Source: Acidaminococcaceae bacterium
Lineage (GTDB): Bacteria; Bacillota; Negativicutes; Acidaminococcales; Acidaminococcaceae
Direction: 5' to 3'
Assembly (NCBI GenBank): GCA_017405945.1
Contig: JAFQZL010000029.1
Coordinates: 49,286 to 113,285, forward strand
DNA length: 64,000 nt
Positions 42,101-44,862 of the stretch are shown here, piece by piece. Each line of letters opens with the position of its first letter. Position 1 is the stretch's first letter. The notes under the pieces were generated by a model. It had not been told where the DNA came from, searched no databases, and was given only the letters and a program-made list of their open reading frames with translations. The translations under genes were made by a program, and so were the position numbers.

Positions 42101-44715
42101 GCTCCGTTACGGTTGGCGCCATTGACGGCAGCGGTAACAAGAGCGGCAAGATTGAAGCCGGCGGCAACGTGACGATCAATGCGGCCCAGCCGGATGCGGG
42201 CGGCAATAACCTGGTAGATATAGTAACATCTGTGGAATCAAAGGGCGCGGACGTAAATATTAAGACTGAAAACGGTAATATTCATATTGGGAATAACGAC
42301 GCCAATACGGAAACCGTGACAGCAAAGAACAACGTGAACCTGGAAGCCGTGGAAGGCAAGATCATCATAGACGGCAAGACTTCCACCAGGGACGGGGATG
42401 TAACCCTGAAGGCCTCAAATGAAGAGTATGTGGCCGGCGCAGACGGTCAGAATATTATTATTAATCAGTCCGGCGTAATTGAATCCGGCGGGGACGCGAA
42501 CCTGATTACCGTCAACGGCGATTTGCTGGTGACCGATAATGTGAAAGCCCGGGGATCTTTGAATTCGGAAACTCAGGGTCAGGGCAACATTTCTCTTGCC
42601 CAGAACGTAAATGTAGAAAATGATATGTCGATACGGACGGAAAATGGTGATATCACAATCGGTAAGCAGGTGAATGCAGGTCAGGGAAGCGTTACGCTGA
42701 CCACCGGAACAGGGGATGTAACGATAGGCGAAGATATTACTGCCGGAAACAGCGTGTCCGTGACCACCGGAACCGGCAATGTAACGGTGGGCAGCAACGG
42801 CAGTGGCAGCGTGACTGCCGACAAAGATGTGACGGTCAATGTGGGCAACGGCAGCGTTGACATTGTGAAGTCCGTAGCTTCCAACAACGGCAGCGTAGCC
42901 GTGCGGTCGGGCGAAGGCAATATCCATATCGGCAATAACGGTCCGGACGTTGACACTGTAACAGCAAAGGAAAACGTGACGCTGGAAACCGCAGACGGTA
43001 AGATTACGGTTGATGGGAAGACTTCAACACAAGATGGGGATATTACGCTGAAAGCTGTCAACAAAGAGTATGTTGCAGGCGAAGACGGGCAGAATATTAT
43101 TATCAACCACACCGGTAAAGTGGAATCCGGCCATGACGCGAACCTGATTACGGAGAACGGCGACTTGCACGTGACGGACAGGGTAACGGCGCAGGGCGTG
43201 TTAAACGCGGAGACGCGTAAACAGGGTGATATTTCCCTGGACGATGATGTAAATATTGTAAAAGACATTTCCATGAAGACTGAAAACGGCAATATTTCCA
43301 TAGGCAGGCAGATTACGGCGGATAACGGCAGCATAGCTATGACGACCGGGACAGGCAACGTTTCGGTAGGCGAAGACGTAACCGCAGGTAAAAATGTAAA
43401 TATACTTGTTGGGAAAGGCAACGTTTCGGTGGAGGAAACCGTTGCTGCAAAAACCGGGAGCGTAGGAATAACGACCAGGGAAGGGAACATCCATATCGGT
43501 GATAACGGGCCGGATGTGAAGACAGTCACAGCAAAACAAAATGTAAAACTGGAAACTGAAAACGGTAAGGTAGAAGTTTTCGGCAAGACTTCCACAAAAA
43601 CCGGAGACATTACCATAAAGGCTGCAAACAGTAAATATATAGCGGGCGAAGACGGTCAGAATATCATTATCGATCATAATGGCAGGATTGCTTCCGGACG
43701 GGATGCGACGCTGATTGCCAAAAACGGTGATCTTCATGTTACGGACAGGGTGACAGCGGAGCGTGACGTGAACGGCATAACGCAGACAAAGGGCGATGTA
43801 TACCTGGACGACGACCTGAAAGTGAACGGCAGCGTGACCCTGAAGGCGGATAGCGGCAATATTAACGCCGACCGGAACTTGACAGCAGGTAACCGCATCG
43901 TGGCTGCCGCCGGGGACGGTGACATCACGGTAGGAACGGCGGATGCCAGGTATGTATCCCTGACCAGCGGCGGAGAAGACGGAAAAGTAGCGGTTGGTAC
44001 CATCCGTGTACAGGCAAATGGAAACAGCAACGGCACCGGCCTGGAGGATATCAAATTGGGCGGAGGCTATGTGAATGTGAACACTGTGGTAAATAAAAAC
44101 AATGGTTCAACACCACTGACCATCTCGACCCTTGGCTCTGCTGCAAACAAGCCTGTGAAGGATTTCAGTATCGGTGCGCGTAATGCAGGCGGAAGTTATA
44201 CAGGCGGCATTCAATCCGCTTCCGGGGCCGTGATGCAGCAGTTGTGGGCAGAAAAGGGCATGATCTACATGAAGGGTGATACCAACCTCCATGTCAGCAA
44301 GGTTGTGGTCGATGAAAAGCTTCATGTAGCCAACGACAACATTTCGGTCGCTGTATTCGGAGTTCCTCCGACCCGCGACGGGGAACGGGTTGTTTATTGG
44401 AACGATGCGGAGAAGAAGGCTCCCACAGGCCGGCTGAACCGCTGGTTCGACCGGTCCTACTCCGATCCTGCATGGATGTATCTGGATTTATTCGGTAACG
44501 GAGAACTTGGTTCCCGCTACGGAGTACTGATAGACACCAACGGATACCGGAAGATATACGGTGACTCGGTCAGCGTTGTGGATACTATGCGGCTGCGGTT
44601 AGAACCTGTACCGGAGGCTGCTAATATAGCCTACTTTGATCGTAGCAACCTGATTGAGGTCAGCGATGACAATTGGGGTTCCAATGCAGGCGAAGAAAAA
44701 ATTACCGCCGAATAG
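20962..44715 (+). CDS. Giant TpsA exoprotein / filamentous adhesin (LktA-like), 7917 aa
   Basis: One intact frame encodes a two-partner-secretion exoprotein of about 7,900 residues. Residues 1-67 are an ESPR extended signal peptide, followed by a TPS domain to about residue 200. The shaft to about residue 7700 is repetitive Gly/Asn/Asp/Val-rich sequence with the rhythm of right-handed beta-helices. Relatives in Fusobacterium and Negativicutes are annotated as leukotoxin LktA-family filamentous adhesins. Alpha-helical segments interrupt the shaft at 31.98-32.19, 33.58-33.78 and 34.7-36.5 kb. The last 142 residues form a non-repetitive module. I found only three Cys (15 and two within the shaft). 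There is no LPXTG, SLH, autotransporter barrel, RTX nonapeptide or CdiA VENN motif. GAGGGA precedes the ATG, and the TpsB gene is immediately upstream. Adhesion or surface-filament function is inferred from family. Confidence 0.95.
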   Translation: MNKIYKIIWSDVRKCYVVVAEIARNRGKNSVRTIVEGLAARSLARAGRWALPFVTAGALLLPVSGWAATTVITPASVLPSSQKETVVNNNNVVYDVYMQRKITNGPGVNQFDKFSLASGNIANMHFRTKSGGLTADSLVNLVKSRIDIHGTVNAVKNNRIDGNLYFVSPDGMTVGSTGVINAGRFVALAPTQSYFDNLWSTSFTNNAAGNHDQYVADAVKNDFAKFGTRYKKNEQEGKEEGEFKSTGLEFAEGDADKKGIDIKGKINTRSGIVLGARNIAIENGALLKSQKDINFSSLVNTENVSGADFAGIGMTFEQTTDKSGDIILRSEAKHDFTNNPLIPGAETYDSVTNVNNHAAVTVKGEITGDAGVDISAASNTTFNNKDWPGVDGLSSVGPEFLNDLGITVTADWAHKVNSASVTLDSTGKVNAGGDASLQADSTLSIRIQAKTVGKSDVGATSAIPISAVAVVNATNKALVDVKGEIAAGGDLSLAAAANTTLDVTAKALTKRADGDHGSAIYLGSALLFGDSVAEVNVDALTKDGEAQKLTAGGAFSAEATANSEIAVEAASEGLNDTFASTSVAVLDYDSAANVNLKRSVEAESINAKANNQVESLGISSDNASGEGIDPMFEFTVSGETNASALANKLKTKMGLEGFRQGGKLQGMENAFDSILEYVTAGAAVAVVDNTNTANVTVSPGVELKAVKKDENGNPVAGGGDVTIEAINYMKSFSHAVTGQLNKQTDNAAQNSKVNVAAAVLYSNIDNDATVELQSDDHKGVTLTSVSGNVNLKADVDSDDSNSMSTIRGTNISETWDKLIADFKKYGINTGKMSEWKKETVEVQTQLEDGSISKAEAATKWTNALGAFGSFLAAEVNNTFTLTNDTKKLIVALSDFLSPSSYTNYYVRSYALNGNQSGDTTTVAASVNYAKLENKGIVTIGEQSALTAGKNINIRSEAGTEAISATGNSGEYLAYSETNGTGIGASLAWQDISADAIVLAGKNVSMQAGPSDGSAAGKIAVSTSAEVEDISIIFSAGKADRSGLAGSFNIQDGGSNSLILVDDEATLNAADDVSLVAANKMNATNIAGGLALGSAKSTATVGAGLALNRMDVNSMAVIGDNGSGASVVIADTESDSNKDKSAEEKNKIKAQNTLAAARLLAAERGTIRSMNREFADAKTAANRQLGAATGTNDAKGSVTGKSITVSSLNEGTVNAVAVEGVENSESHKGFDTVNKWNKTAAQAKNDITDSLQNIVGWPVNRWVNKTFTGETKKNWNFRGYDPIPENADASDNKFNIAAAASISVNWNSSETASVIDNVNLTLRDGGTGKLKNEATDDTFAGAWAGAAAINWFTGGAGVASNNAAHKDALGTAVALNLFDTVKITNENETGGESTVRKAARNVNAVISNATISQAKLIENTAIKKGTEAAAALGLAVTNNDQGTGTNAGVAFGLAMNKVNSGVHALLIDDTSTFTNNNGNNTTGNTDGTDISNRAYDGDIQVAGGVDFAFANAADGGKAIAAGITAAVSEIKNDLQSGIQGGTYTGVKNMSVAGDDALTQVNAAVGLGFTTSEHGFDGAGALAYAELENTNHAYISAAEEIKATGEVSVTSRDISGSSENNPYVKYLKARKVDAIGSSYLSNDTKRELGTEAGSSVVNVAVEINGSKSAGLGAAVAVANVTNKFSSDITNNKKLEADSVQAKADVHTNIVSVGVGVSASTQSFGGTGSLSFNDLDQDNIVSITGNRNVTTNADTDEETVTEGIKANTVSGTANNTSHIVNVTGDFAGGKNAVGLGVAYNYMDDTTGVFVGNNQIKAKDTENGVSVSLDAENNAYALALSVGAATNYKENGTVAAHGNFGVNRGYNDTVAVIGEDKEGHRGSDRDEITEASSVAVKATDNTSKTSIAGDVDLALKNNTLALGVGVALTDIGSGSGDSNKREVVRAEINNTDIVTVQAKDKNGNTQDPVITAAATDTSKATTVAAGTGIARETKVGAQIILADAEISKKTTAGLNDTTIKELSGSDAGRKARVNVKADTSSTLKTGAGALQVSGSNSFLTGVIAVGINRVRDDTTAGVTFANAGDENSLNVANLDINATAKGDILSVAAGAAAGWKNTVIAGGSGSYNYIDNNAKAVIQNAIIDSTGNVGVVAQSDEAISNYAGVLDVALGGQGVSAAVGVTGSNNQITGKTEALIDNSSVTAAGSSGKDDDDKVIRTKSKLKDNTENEKYMIEGSVNRGTWSSGSFEEGEGDNKQYGVSRLQKGREEEKKTGVVVDASATHSISSAMANGGVAIGSGQEALSGSLAGVVNLNYVSGATIAQVLDSNLNKANSRSDVNVRAADYTNVAEFSGAASVAVGQKLSGAAGFTGTTNEIDRVTSAGVSIKPEEGQQNITTTDKTKNNIYAKNFNVTADAKQAMSAFNVTGAVAGSTMAAFETGDNVNTNKMHSSTIATVTNSTVDYTQNAKIKASHEDAIYNMDVDAGLAIAASADGVAGSLNVGIGVVNEDSVVLADIENSKLILHDRAEGDTSKSVLSIGAANKTKLEATLVSVGVAAGLFSGGVASSIAVNNIDTNVTSRILGSELTADTIKVDTTNELKVKDATGTGAGALLAGIGVGVDVNTLNDSVSTIVDHTGGGNTENKSTLKANDTLSVNTKTQRDIDSTVAGVGIGAGGISVNVLAVTVNDGINQIGYAQDADGNNTDFSHTDVISPVLDWVNYNNKRILADHFYGLTSAEQAEMQRRVNTNAKTGNDDNGAPIEGTGVHTYVQNNSTLEATNGALTVKNTELNNAELNGGSGSLGLAAINVADVVYHLNELNDISVQNSTVKGGSVSLTAHQGNVTKNDDEAIHLQTVQAGYGGLAIGVGYAGLTTKGNTGITIDQGTLTATNGDLTVKSSDDARSKTNMCGVSASPTVSVPVSVAHNTNIANNFVTVKGGSQLTASTNKTQIVNDGEGNSVTEKVPAYINLQTERTGRVAAKTVGVGVGTAAVIVNTAKVYDKSTSAVTVEGSDTQSNTGSDKNSNIFTADAIRMEAVNAPVVKAEAGGTGVSVLGVSVMQSNAEAYSTATVAVKDDNSLLGDAVLARAVIGKEGTDMTHAETHGTNVSFGASINPNKAKAITETTASVSMGKETYKTEKKEKTTNDQGEEEEKTVQGSYTSLALITENNASRRAIMGNTTIGLVASIGTGDAKAEGNDKSLITAKGGSGNESVKLQNLKIAASGNNTAKGFADGDSGGITAWGASATITMNTKTTNTASLSGAWDVADSADIGSLQQVTSKGSSKTGAGGVLSVTWANSDNNVEMDTRTQLMAGAQLKAGQSYMLAANKVVTGAYDGENWNNHMNVGGVIQVAPDIKSRQEIKTNANVEIGKVASGNSSSSDPVTKVTTSKGQVYDAYSDMDIYNKVEGKGGGVAENIYTFSDNFVTSTNKITVNEKADLEQKGEYENGNDITLSSSDKIKMNLAAEAYAGGVEGMVKGQVESALTRNNGVEVNGKLSSTHDINLYAGVNADGSSSSLDYTGLAEAHNNSVIPPYTSPEILLDLKNNQQVKVGTTGSATSVRNINVSAENGKETIKKDTVAVYWLFLGQDKDSKTATNMEGKSTIDEKNNNFVNVDGVLKTGIQNNVKIDITGALIPKAKDSAGAEYTPTPKDPSVQAYTDADVYVNGVKIARGTATDTIIKPEDIITGEMDYATQLGTQLAALEKLISDYGTDQDRDDKKTAAYLGYVQQRQRILEEMEKRGLFKDEKVPKYQKNADGSYKTDSAGNLIPVTDAGGNIVYEMDAQGKEIVRRVYTTKGLVISYVEIPDITVSGGNIVVQSDTLYGNGSLEANGAPRIEINNLSNAYLKLNNITVGEEGGDIRFRGESLSAGETGRQQIRNLNKDTGKTVGLTLYSDAGNESVITVLNDNSSVGTTITVTGNNQEWAYTSIPDVAVLGNINNSYGLVKIENKQGNITLGSGDTEKNKANVNGRSVQLIATHGSISQDYIDGIVNIGGRPQDLNRSIADSERARAGLNKEQDDHKYNVINATPVQSDSSAGRIAGDNVYLAAADINVNGLIQSGYGKYVAEIAEDALSDANIEKLKNNGSEVTIQGRTMYKLNDGNKAVYDSGTGAYKYIIQVYYDPETKGLVVEDIDTKGGKIYLTGRISSTGNGRILTVDGGAEISITNNTKADLSAGKILNNDIEGKISITDLAKSTWTEYDRNGTNSMSIAAYEKYLTLTDAYKADFAKLNDTQKVSYLNLTDELRAEYANPQTTDARRTEILGTPTEAQINEAKIVSGDSIGHNNGATPSGSYTVKDDLRYNWTEGEDTSITRYYRLETNSLFWGGLKYGDNTNELAKLESSLPSTTRPEAESELGKGDFVGAIDNKYGLNNSEFGAIFENNLTNNSRTVTGSGKESGNWWALWSNPTYWVTWTTKTGSTQSYTYSLKANKPIGIGFIGQKDGNISVNNTNTVSGNVNLDGNIQNNTMDATLTVQSAGGSIIQKSGTSLTTGHADLRAKDDIENIHITSLGERIAVTTQNEGGEAVVTYTPHDGVRLSAVSYNGGNIDVDVVGGTADGQRLPGNVVITKLASKGQQHATEKPGDVSLKAEGNITQFISLGQKFTDENGAAYVSAEAYLQNDATYQALPANRKQAYADKVRQEFEQLASLRQKFTKTGSAETYDSAAEYLAQDNTYQAKLQANSAYANQIKNEYANKDGHTDLEQKYRGYNSAEEYLDQDKAYQDLLFASAAYRDNVEDEFARFTKEETASVQGRSIRLTSVKGGIGTFEEIKNSEGTVQRVVPKRAVVIDSFAEAYGLSEDTANVNAEAKKHIYLAEKEGDMRVGSIISREGDVRVEAADGRLVDALPQQDNANNVDEDDLIHHWIDAGLIAGTEDYEGAYIKGLKQDAANYKARVEEQYREFKNGGQEQSLRQKFTKPGSAETYSSAAEYLEQDKAYMVMENSSADYKAHIQYEYEHRADNPDWQAKYANYDSAGDYLNQDTAYKNMLASSKNYKDTIEKEFKQFTVEDGIKSKFTKEDGTFYTSASEYLNYDTGEEAANYRQLVKDTQNETNEYVRLINQEFTAYKNGTASAEIEQKYAGYDSISQYLLADNSPGGYLEMIAEQNETEVRICEEFAHFSNNKSKGHLTDMFTMPSGKTYDSAAAYLRDDATYNAMVQKYEHPEYAWTKEQLLYAIRNAIVNKESGVNAESQSKAANIQGKNVTLVSRGIGVNTNQTTEISVSELGGGSEDSIAKMKLLSNADAADVTMKNKNGDILRLVTETKNGVLVNTWKAYKADNPSQEIQYGDASDYAIDKFVIGNMSPLGVYADGKLDVTAIDNNAFVAGRSNDQAGFAPLNVGQITAVGNDVRLYTREGIYNAADTATGANQGNIHAKDVIAYGGTKDIGTKDKQLTLSLSGDLLEAYADGSVYIKNTKAEDRLRVGSVYAKDTVSLESAKGFDMTTNPDYTIAYLNAGKVLELKTSETEGEIGTETNPIRILNNAGTPENFAGSAANNGMLINLEGKDAYVKGVNGTRGENTTMRLGLIEMAGNFAATSESYMEAGAVRLAEGEEGAESYKPGINGRITAAGNVKLDAAKDVTVNGPVNTAAGTIKVKSGENVTVNKAENDEDTLNADGADNMNGGQIEIEAAGTATINGSVAAMNAILVSGGQGVTLSDKVSAGSLNFDAGTGEYTGGGLINLVSAEGLITQNEGGILTARRVTATGGKAITLTNEGNTFREFMAEGAEKEITDQGQTTKEKAIDGSVDVRAHAGKTLSAGIDSTNVYGNVTLQNLDGFLGKDPDDNDLGYGGLTVTTDIVAKQGNNGEAGSITFQQQGDILVKGALQADGYVTEEGYLETEQGIVGSGSIINEKSIQAGQDVTLRTTSGDIRTMETVTAAGDVTAASTASADGKIQISGDVFAENINIASLGATVITEKYMDAGQNITVETHSGDINLNGVAHAGKDIEISSGKNQSESGNITIKGSLSAMGDLTVQTDYTGDDPDQGNIILGTLSGNVDQLIYAGDDVKLKTTNGNITANTILSAGNDLQAATDSGDIIMQNNVTAQNDIIATSASGNIRVENGDIEAKRNITAQTGGEGNIHLNTMAGMTNRHVTAGNGISLTSDEGSIWVGGDVTAENGDVIAVQNNGKKAIGENGEEIINEGILFSGDVSALNGNVKANVVKDGMILYLGRVEAPKGNIEAIIAPNGSGFIQYGDDYGNGMVNAGGNVTAEAGSGDIIYASHVKAGKNITALAHNGDIKGSGSMNAGIDVALGSTEGNVDLSADVTATDGVTLWALQGNVEVKGNIESTNGDTILKATNNDPDKSDGNIKVLGTVTSGTEIILNAENGDISVTGDVISGNDVYAEILNDAAGNISLGGNITAANEIVARTAGGDITLGSVSEYGSITDKVIDAGLNISVDSESGNIQLLGNVEAGRQISAVTGGDGTLSIGSVDTSGDVAEADVLAGESVYLKTENGDMKVLGKLEAKRNNVNLLSDSGYIYAMGDIDAGVDIIATNTDGKIEMDGDIDANHDVKVTNTSGKIEMDGDIYAGNDLTVSNQSGAIEITGDNAESDIIFANNNINVTNTSGDIKMSGIIYSGQNINAANTGGVIEMTGAIVAGNDVNAANGSGNVVFNGDVDASQNIIVNTETGNITANGDVTAVHNDIRATSASGNIELIGDIDAGHDVVANTGGNGLIHLNGYLDDNENPVWSGNQEKYNVHAGNNVSLTTENTGILVTGQVRTDKGDVLAATDTGAIVFSGDVNAGRDVQANVTQNGIIMYGGTTVAGRDITAATPTGGILYSESVVALGSVTARTDEGPVIYNASVLAGDSVLAAVQKGDISVKDAIYAQAGSVTLTTENGSVTVGNDEGSGQISAHGDVTINAKQTAPGNTDLVDIKTSVESRNANVNVKTVNGNIHIGSSDADTETVTAKNNVNLEAVEGKIIIDGKTSTLEGDITLQASNTGYVAGDNGKNIIINHNGVVESARNANLIAVNGDLHVTDNVTAKGTLNAETRGQGDISLDQNVTVVKDMTMQAEKGDITVGKDITATNGNVTVNAKSGSVTVGAIDGSGNKSGKIEAGGNVTINAAQPDAGGNNLVDIVTSVESKGADVNIKTENGNIHIGNNDANTETVTAKNNVNLEAVEGKIIIDGKTSTRDGDVTLKASNEEYVAGADGQNIIINQSGVIESGGDANLITVNGDLLVTDNVKARGSLNSETQGQGNISLAQNVNVENDMSIRTENGDITIGKQVNAGQGSVTLTTGTGDVTIGEDITAGNSVSVTTGTGNVTVGSNGSGSVTADKDVTVNVGNGSVDIVKSVASNNGSVAVRSGEGNIHIGNNGPDVDTVTAKENVTLETADGKITVDGKTSTQDGDITLKAVNKEYVAGEDGQNIIINHTGKVESGHDANLITENGDLHVTDRVTAQGVLNAETRKQGDISLDDDVNIVKDISMKTENGNISIGRQITADNGSIAMTTGTGNVSVGEDVTAGKNVNILVGKGNVSVEETVAAKTGSVGITTREGNIHIGDNGPDVKTVTAKQNVKLETENGKVEVFGKTSTKTGDITIKAANSKYIAGEDGQNIIIDHNGRIASGRDATLIAKNGDLHVTDRVTAERDVNGITQTKGDVYLDDDLKVNGSVTLKADSGNINADRNLTAGNRIVAAAGDGDITVGTADARYVSLTSGGEDGKVAVGTIRVQANGNSNGTGLEDIKLGGGYVNVNTVVNKNNGSTPLTISTLGSAANKPVKDFSIGARNAGGSYTGGIQSASGAVMQQLWAEKGMIYMKGDTNLHVSKVVVDEKLHVANDNISVAVFGVPPTRDGERVVYWNDAEKKAPTGRLNRWFDRSYSDPAWMYLDLFGNGELGSRYGVLIDTNGYRKIYGDSVSVVDTMRLRLEPVPEAANIAYFDRSNLIEVSDDNWGSNAGEEKITAE
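21166..21560 (+). other. TPS (two-partner secretion) domain
   Basis: Residues about 69-200 hold the LktA-type TPS domain: GPGVNQFDKFSLASGNIAN, then a segment equivalent to the NPNL/NPNG motifs, here VNAVKNNRIDGNLYFVSPDG followed by MTVGSTGVINAG. This is the part recognised by the POTRA domains of TpsB. Confidence 0.88.
34789..35215 (+). repeat. Alpha-helical repeat cluster 1 inside TpsA
   Basis: Three units start at nt 34789, 34942 and 35083 with the core YxSAxxYLxxDxxY (for example YDSAAEYLAQDNTY). Each continues into a helix ending in (E/N)E(F/Y) and then a (L/E)xQK(F/Y) linker. The spacing is 153 and 141 nt. The sequence is Lys/Glu/Gln/Ala/Tyr-rich, unlike the beta-helix on either side. 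Confidence 0.8.
35597..36505 (+). repeat. Alpha-helical repeat cluster 2 inside TpsA
   Basis: A partial unit at about 35597 is followed by five units with cores at nt 35731, 35872, 36028, 36205 and 36379, spaced 141-177 nt. The linker QKFTKPGSAETYSSAAEYL is nearly identical to QKFTKTGSAETYDSAAEYL of cluster 1. The two clusters are separated by about 380 nt of beta-helix-like sequence that contains the acidic stretch NVDEDDLIHHW. Confidence 0.8.
38520..41460 (+). repeat. Short beta-helix coil repeats in TpsA
   Basis: The translated sequence cycles with a period of roughly 18-24 residues on the theme GDI-x-x-x-G-x-(I/V)-x-A-x-x-(D/N)-(I/V)-x-A-x-(T/N)-x-x-G, as in FHA-like beta-helices. Some neighbours are almost identical in DNA: the KIEMDGDI segment recurs at about 40472 and 40538. 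Confidence 0.75.
41500..43910 (+). repeat. Four large tandem repeats near the TpsA C terminus
   Basis: The sequence NIHIG marks each unit, with the preceding Gly codon at nt 41662, 42274, 42916 and 43483. The periods are 612, 642 and 567 nt (204, 214 and 189 residues), all multiples of three. Each unit also carries GKxSTxxGDI, then NIIIxxxG, then GDLxVTD. Positions 41693-41768 and 42305-42380 agree at 75 of 76 bases, showing a recent duplication or gene conversion between units 1 and 2. Units 3 and 4 are more diverged. Confidence 0.88.
44287..44715 (+). other. Non-repetitive C-terminal module of TpsA
   Basis: Residues 7776-7917 leave the repeat pattern and become rich in Trp, Tyr, Arg and Pro: VYWNDAEKKAPTGRLNRWFD, then SDPAWMYLDLFG and GVLIDTNGYRKIYGD. 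The domain ends with an acidic tail GSNAGEEKITAE. It may cap or anchor the filament. I cannot assign it to a named domain. Confidence 0.7.
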
Positions 44716-44723
44716 CAGTACAG

Positions 44724-44762
44724 AAAAAGCCTTGCGGTGTAAAAAGCTGCAAGGCTTTTTAA
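44724..44762 (+). terminator. Terminator after the TpsA gene
   Basis: The perfect 12-bp stem AAAAAGCCTTGC / GCAAGGCTTTTT with a 13-nt loop begins 9 nt after the stop. Confidence 0.93.
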
Positions 44763-44771
44763 TGCTCCTCA

Positions 44772-44800
44772 TTGTATTTAGGCACTGTTTGTGATAACAT
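44772..44800 (+). promoter_or_regulatory. Candidate promoter for mfd
   Basis: TTGTAT at 44772-44777 and TAACAT at 44795-44800 are 17 nt apart. The position, right after the TpsA terminator and about 60 nt before the mfd start, is suitable; the -10 match is modest. Confidence 0.45.
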
Positions 44801-44862
44801 ATTATCGAGGTCACGGCCTTGCCCTGACCTCTTTTTGTAGTTTATTCAGGAAACCGATTTTC

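Noticed and set aside
41500..43910. CRISPR array
   Set aside because: The repeats are 567-642 nt long, coding, in frame and diverging; there are no short identical repeats with unique spacers and no cas genes.
20962..44715. Contact-dependent inhibition toxin (CdiA)
   Set aside because: No VENN-type motif, no recognisable toxin C terminus and no small immunity gene before mfd. The TPS domain is of the LktA type.
20962..44715. RTX toxin or type V autotransporter
   Set aside because: No GGxGxD nonapeptide repeats and no C-terminal barrel; a separate TpsB barrel is encoded upstream.
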